NCBI GenBank assembly: GCA_028280405.1
Contig: JANQLW010000060.1
Coordinates: 43,435 to 107,434 of the forward strand
Direction: 5' to 3'
Source: Bacteroidales bacterium
GTDB lineage: Bacteria > Bacteroidota > Bacteroidia > Bacteroidales > GCA-2711565
Length of the DNA: 64,000 bases
In this document: positions 60,736-64,000 of the stretch, piece by piece
Layout: the number at the start of each line of letters is the position of its first letter
How positions within the stretch are numbered: the first letter of the stretch is position 1
Program-made: the position numbers and the translations under genes
Notes under the pieces: generated by a model
What the model saw: the letters and a program-made list of their open reading frames with translations, nothing else
What the model was told of the DNA's origin: nothing
The model's database searches: none

Positions 60736-61830
60736 TTAAGTAAGCTTATAAACTTTACCCGGTAAACACTCAATTAAGCCTTCAAATTCCAGATTAAGCA
60801 ATATGTTTGCAACTTTACTTATAGACAATTTACATTTCAGGCTGATTTTATCAACACTAATAGCATCTTCCTCCTGAAGGATTTTTAATACATTTTTACT
60901 TTCTTCATCCAGATTAGGAAATAGTTTGGGTTGTGTTCGCTTTTCTTTTTTCTGTAGTTCATTCCAGCCTAAGAAATATTTAATATCATCTCCGTTTTGG
61001 ACAATAGAAGCCTTATGAGTTTTTATTAAATAATTACAGCCTTCGGAAGCAATATCATGTATTCTTCCCGGCACAGCAAACACATCTTTATTATATGAAT
61101 TAGCAATTTCAGCTGTAATGATAGCTCCTCCTTTACGAGCCGATTCAACGACTAAAGTAGCATCAGAAATTCCGGCAATAATTCTATTTCTTTTGGGAAA
61201 ATTTTCTCTATCGGGCTTAGTACCGGATAAAAATTCGGTTATCAACCCACCCTTTTTCATAATCTTGCTTGCCAGTTCCTTATTTTCAGGAGGGTAGAGA
61301 CGATCCAGTCCATGAGCTAACACTGCAATATTTTCAATACTATTTTTCACAGCGTTTTTATGAGCAAAAGTATCTACGCCATAAGCAAGCCCGCTAATAA
61401 GCAAAACATCATCTTTATTAAATGACGCAGTTATTTCTTTGCAAACCCTTTTTCCATAAGGACTGATTCTTCGGGTTCCTACTATGCTGAGGACTTTTTG
61501 TTTATTTAGATCAGCATTCCCTTTGTAGTACAACATCATCGGGCTGTCTTCACAATTTTTTAAACGATCAGGATAATTTTTATCCAGATAGAATAAAGGT
61601 GTTACTTTATACTTTTCAATAAATAAGATTTCTCTTTCAGCTCGTTTAAAAGGGCTATTCTTTAATATTGAATTCAAAGTTGACTGACCAATGCCAGGTA
61701 TTTTCAATAATGCTGATTTTTTCTCTTTAAAAACAGCTTCTGCGCCACCACAATAAGAAAGAAGCTTTTTTCCGGTAACATCACCTATTCCCGGAATAAG
61801 TGTCAGGCCAATTTGATACAGCAAGTCCAT
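60736..61830 (-). CDS. dprA: DNA-protecting protein DprA
   Basis: 364 residues. An N-terminal helix-hairpin-helix part (TLIPGIGDVTGKKLLSYCGG; LLKIPGIGQSTLNSIL) is followed by the Rossmann core with VGTRRISPYGKRVCKE, LISGLAYGVDTFAHKNAVKN, VLAHGLDRLYPPENKELA and FPKRNRIIAGISDATLVVES. A C-terminal winged helix (EEDAISVDKISLKCKLSISKVANILLNLEFEG) completes it. It loads RecA onto incoming ssDNA in natural transformation. It is divergent from the glycosyltransferase gene with a 29-nt gap. Confidence 0.96.
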   Translation of the reverse strand: MDLLYQIGLTLIPGIGDVTGKKLLSYCGGAEAVFKEKKSALLKIPGIGQSTLNSILKNSPFKRAEREILFIEKYKVTPLFYLDKNYPDRLKNCEDSPMMLYYKGNADLNKQKVLSIVGTRRISPYGKRVCKEITASFNKDDVLLISGLAYGVDTFAHKNAVKNSIENIAVLAHGLDRLYPPENKELASKIMKKGGLITEFLSGTKPDRENFPKRNRIIAGISDATLVVESARKGGAIITAEIANSYNKDVFAVPGRIHDIASEGCNYLIKTHKASIVQNGDDIKYFLGWNELQKKEKRTQPKLFPNLDEESKNVLKILQEEDAISVDKISLKCKLSISKVANILLNLEFEGLIECLPGKVYKLT

Positions 61831-61859
61831 AAATCAATTTTATTAATACATTTGTATTT

Positions 61860-62945
61860 GTGTCAGGCTCTACAATAAAAACGGTTTTCATTTGTCCTTT
61901 AAATTGGGGAATAGGACATGCGACACGTTGTATACCTATAATCAGGGAGCTAATCCGACAAGGCCATAAAGTAATAGTGGGAGCTGATGAACGACCTATG
62001 GCATTTTTAAAATCAGAGTTTTCAAATTTACAATTTATTTGCTTTCCGGGTAAAATAATTCGATATCCTAAGAAAAGAAGCATGGCACTTAAAATGTTCT
62101 TCTCTACCCCTTCAATACTTTGGAGTATTTATAAAGAGCATAAGCTATTAAAAAAATATATTAAAGAGCATCATATAGATATTGTAGTTTCCGATAACCG
62201 CTTCGGCTTATGGAACAAAAATATTTACAGTATTTTTATGACACATCAGATTGGAATTCAAATTCCCAAAAGATTAGCATTTTTGAAATCTTTTGTATTA
62301 AAATTGAATACATATTTTATTCATAAATACGATGAGTTATGGATACCCGATTACGAAGAGGAACCCAACTTATCGGGAAAACTATCACACGGCTACAATT
62401 TAAAAGTCCCCCAGTATTTTATTGGGCCACTTAGCAGATTTGAAAATAAAAAAGATAAAGAGCCAAAAGATAAGCCTGAGATTTTAGTTTTAATATCCGG
62501 CCCGGAACCTCAAAGAAGTTTATTTGAAGAAATTGTTATCAAAGAGCTAAAGGTTCATCCGCAGCCTTCAGTAATTTTATTAGGGAAAACAGAATCGATC
62601 ATTTACAAAAAGATAGATAATGTATCTATTTATTCACACCTGGGCACAAGAGAGATTCAGTCACTGATTCAATACGCAAATATCATCATTAGCAGACCTG
62701 GTTATTCAACTTTAATGGATTTAGCTCTTTTTAATAAAAAAGTAATATTTATTCCAACACCCGGACAAACAGAGCAGGAATACCTTGCAAATAAATTAAA
62801 GAAAGAAGGAATTTATTTTAGCATGCCACAAAAAGAATTTAACCTGAATTTTGCTCTTGAGCAAGTAGCTTCATATGAAGGGCTTGAATTGAAATATAAT
62901 AATGAGGTTTTAGTAAATCGTATTCAAAAACTAGCATCAAATTAA
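61860..62945 (+). CDS. MurG-like (GT28-type) glycosyltransferase (GTG start)
   Basis: 361 residues from a GTG. The N-terminal domain starts KTVFICPLNWGIGHATRCIPIIRELIRQGHKVIVGAD. The C-terminal domain reads ILVLISGPEPQRSLFEEIVIKEL ... IQYANIIISRPGYSTLMDLALFNKKVIFIPTPGQTEQEYLANKLKKEG, the nucleotide-sugar binding region of MurG-like enzymes. It is not MurG itself, because the N-terminal GGT-type lipid site is altered. It may make a glycolipid or surface glycan. It is divergent from dprA and followed by lgt after about 60 nt. Confidence 0.8.
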   Translation: MSGSTIKTVFICPLNWGIGHATRCIPIIRELIRQGHKVIVGADERPMAFLKSEFSNLQFICFPGKIIRYPKKRSMALKMFFSTPSILWSIYKEHKLLKKYIKEHHIDIVVSDNRFGLWNKNIYSIFMTHQIGIQIPKRLAFLKSFVLKLNTYFIHKYDELWIPDYEEEPNLSGKLSHGYNLKVPQYFIGPLSRFENKKDKEPKDKPEILVLISGPEPQRSLFEEIVIKELKVHPQPSVILLGKTESIIYKKIDNVSIYSHLGTREIQSLIQYANIIISRPGYSTLMDLALFNKKVIFIPTPGQTEQEYLANKLKKEGIYFSMPQKEFNLNFALEQVASYEGLELKYNNEVLVNRIQKLASN

Positions 62946-63003
62946 CATGTCATAAATTGGAATACTCATTTTAATTTCTAAATTTGCTTCAAAACTAACA
63001 TCA

Positions 63004-63807
63004 ATGAATCTACTTTACATCAATTGGAATCCAAATCCTGAAATATTCAGCATAGGGCCAATAAGTGTCAGATGGTATGGATTATTATTTGCAGCCGGTT
63101 TTTTTGTTGGCTATTTTATCATGCTACGCATATTTAAAAAAGAGCAAATCCCACAATCCGTGTTAGAAAAACTAACAACATATATGTTTGTTTCAACCGT
63201 TATTGGAGCACGTCTGGGGCATTGTTTCTTTTATGACCCATCCTATTATCTGAGTAATCCGATAGAAATATTTAAAATTTGGGAAGGAGGACTGGCAAGT
63301 CATGGTGCAGCCATTGGAATTATTATTGCCCTAATTATTCTATCTAGAAAAACAAGTATGCCTGTATTATGGTATTTAGACCGGATTGTCATTGTAGTTG
63401 CTCTGGCCGGAATGTTTATTCGTTTAGGAAACCTGATGAATTCAGAGATCGTTGGAACACAAACCGACTTACCCTGGGGCTTTTATTTCTTAAGAAATTA
63501 TGATCCGGAAATTTCACAGGTTCCAAGGCATCCATCACAATTATATGAAGCATTATCTTATTTATTCATTTTTGCCTTTTTATTAATCTATTATTACAAA
63601 AGATTTCCAAAATTCAGGGATGGGCAGTTATTCGGAATGTTTTTAATTTTGGTATTCGGGGCCCGATTCTTGATTGAATATGTTAAAGAAGTCCAGGTTA
63701 ATTTTGAAGAAAGTTTAATCTTGAATATGGGGCAAACACTGAGTATTCCGTTTGTTTTACTGGGTACTGCAATTCTATTCTATATAAACAGGAAACAAAA
63801 AGCATAA
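63004..63807 (+). CDS. lgt: Prolipoprotein diacylglyceryl transferase
   Basis: 267 residues with about seven membrane segments. Signature regions are SVRWYGLLFAAGFFVGYFIM, ARLGHCFFYDP, WEGGLASHGAAIGIIIAL, GMFIRLGNLMNSEIVG (the Lgt signature) and RHPSQLYEALSY. It transfers diacylglycerol to the lipobox Cys of exported prolipoproteins, needed for the SusD and DUF4369 lipoproteins here. ATG at 63004; about 60 nt after the glycosyltransferase gene. Confidence 0.96.
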   Translation: MNLLYINWNPNPEIFSIGPISVRWYGLLFAAGFFVGYFIMLRIFKKEQIPQSVLEKLTTYMFVSTVIGARLGHCFFYDPSYYLSNPIEIFKIWEGGLASHGAAIGIIIALIILSRKTSMPVLWYLDRIVIVVALAGMFIRLGNLMNSEIVGTQTDLPWGFYFLRNYDPEISQVPRHPSQLYEALSYLFIFAFLLIYYYKRFPKFRDGQLFGMFLILVFGARFLIEYVKEVQVNFEESLILNMGQTLSIPFVLLGTAILFYINRKQKA

Positions 63808-64000
63808 AAAGGGGCTGTCAAAAGCATACTTTAGCCGTCATCCTGAACTTGTTTCAGGATCTAAATATCTTGACAAGATTCTGAAACAAGTTGCCAATGA
63901 CAGATTTATGCAATAAGCTTATTATTAATGGATTGCATTTTATATCCAGATGCGGTTTTTTAGAAAGAAGCTCTGTTTATGAAGCAAAGCCATATTGGAA
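63808..64000. other. 3' intergenic region with TCATCCTGAACTTGTTTCAGGA repeat
   Basis: TGTCAAAAG, then GTCATCCTGAACTTGTTTCAGGATCTAAA and AGATTCTGAAACAAGTT...AATGACAG (63838-63903), form a degenerate inverted repeat of the family seen at 8505 and 50685. The remaining bases to the window end show no coding frame I can support; short minus-strand frames end there but are too short to assign. Confidence 0.55.

Overview
This window is AT-rich chromosomal DNA from a member of the Bacteroidota. Evidence is two SusC/SusD pairs each with an ECF sigma factor and FecR anti-sigma factor, an STN-domain TonB receptor, a uppS-bamA-ompH-ompH cluster with a DUF6089 protein, LytTR signalling and ORF6N proteins. 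The genome decodes UGA as selenocysteine. SelB, SelA and a tRNA with a UCA anticodon are all present, and three genes have an in-frame UGA inside a continuous, domain-consistent reading frame. No selD is in the window.

Region by region. 1-12.4 kb, minus strand, is a selenium/sulfur island. In transcription order it holds tRNA-Sec and selA; a transglutaminase-like protein and a porin; a YedE/FdhT-type membrane protein; a TusA-domain protein; an EF2568-type class V aminotransferase (cysteine desulfurase family); a DUF3343 Se/S-carrier-like protein; an orphan NifB-like radical SAM protein; a ModA-like binding protein; a NapH-like membrane iron-sulfur protein; a selenocysteine-containing FG-GAP/VCBS protein; and selB, cut by the window edge. 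12.4-22.5 kb holds an ORF6N remnant, an outer-membrane protein, a LytTR regulator with one normal and one degenerate LytS-type kinase, a repeat protein, a SIMPL protein and a DUF4369-propeller lipoprotein with vicinal Cys-Cys motifs. 22.5-29 kb (minus) is a sigma/FecR/SusC/SusD system whose SusC lacks its N-terminus. 29.1-39.6 kb (plus) is a second, intact sigma/FecR/SusC/SusD system, followed by two more selenoprotein genes: a paralogue of the first VCBS protein and a Cys-Sec-Gly-Cys protein with a DsbD-alpha-like end. 39.6-64 kb is mostly housekeeping: 2-oxoacid:ferredoxin oxidoreductase, a ferredoxin, the 2-oxoglutarate dehydrogenase E1 and E2, nadB, a gamma-carbonic anhydrase, envelope biogenesis (ompH x2, bamA, uppS, DUF6089, nadK, a TamA/BamA-like protein), rsgA, dprA, a glycosyltransferase and lgt.

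How the genes fit together. SelA, SelB and tRNA-Sec make and deliver selenocysteine. YedE, TusA, the EF2568-type enzyme and DUF3343 plausibly import and hand on selenium or sulfur. The three Sec proteins carry signal peptides, so the use made of selenium visible here is outside the cytoplasm. After each UGA, by eye, there are 15 nt, then a 5-nt stem arm, then a short loop with G at position 1 or 2, which fits bacterial SECIS rules. A sequence of the type recognised by ECF sigma factors lies before both the plus-strand fecR and the second VCBS selenoprotein gene, suggesting one regulon. The least explained part is the NifB-like protein without nitrogenase genes, sitting among Se/S carriers, a ModA-like protein and a NapH-like protein.

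Intergenic DNA is rich in inverted-repeat elements without transposases. I saw no CRISPR array, rRNA, complete insertion sequence or prophage.
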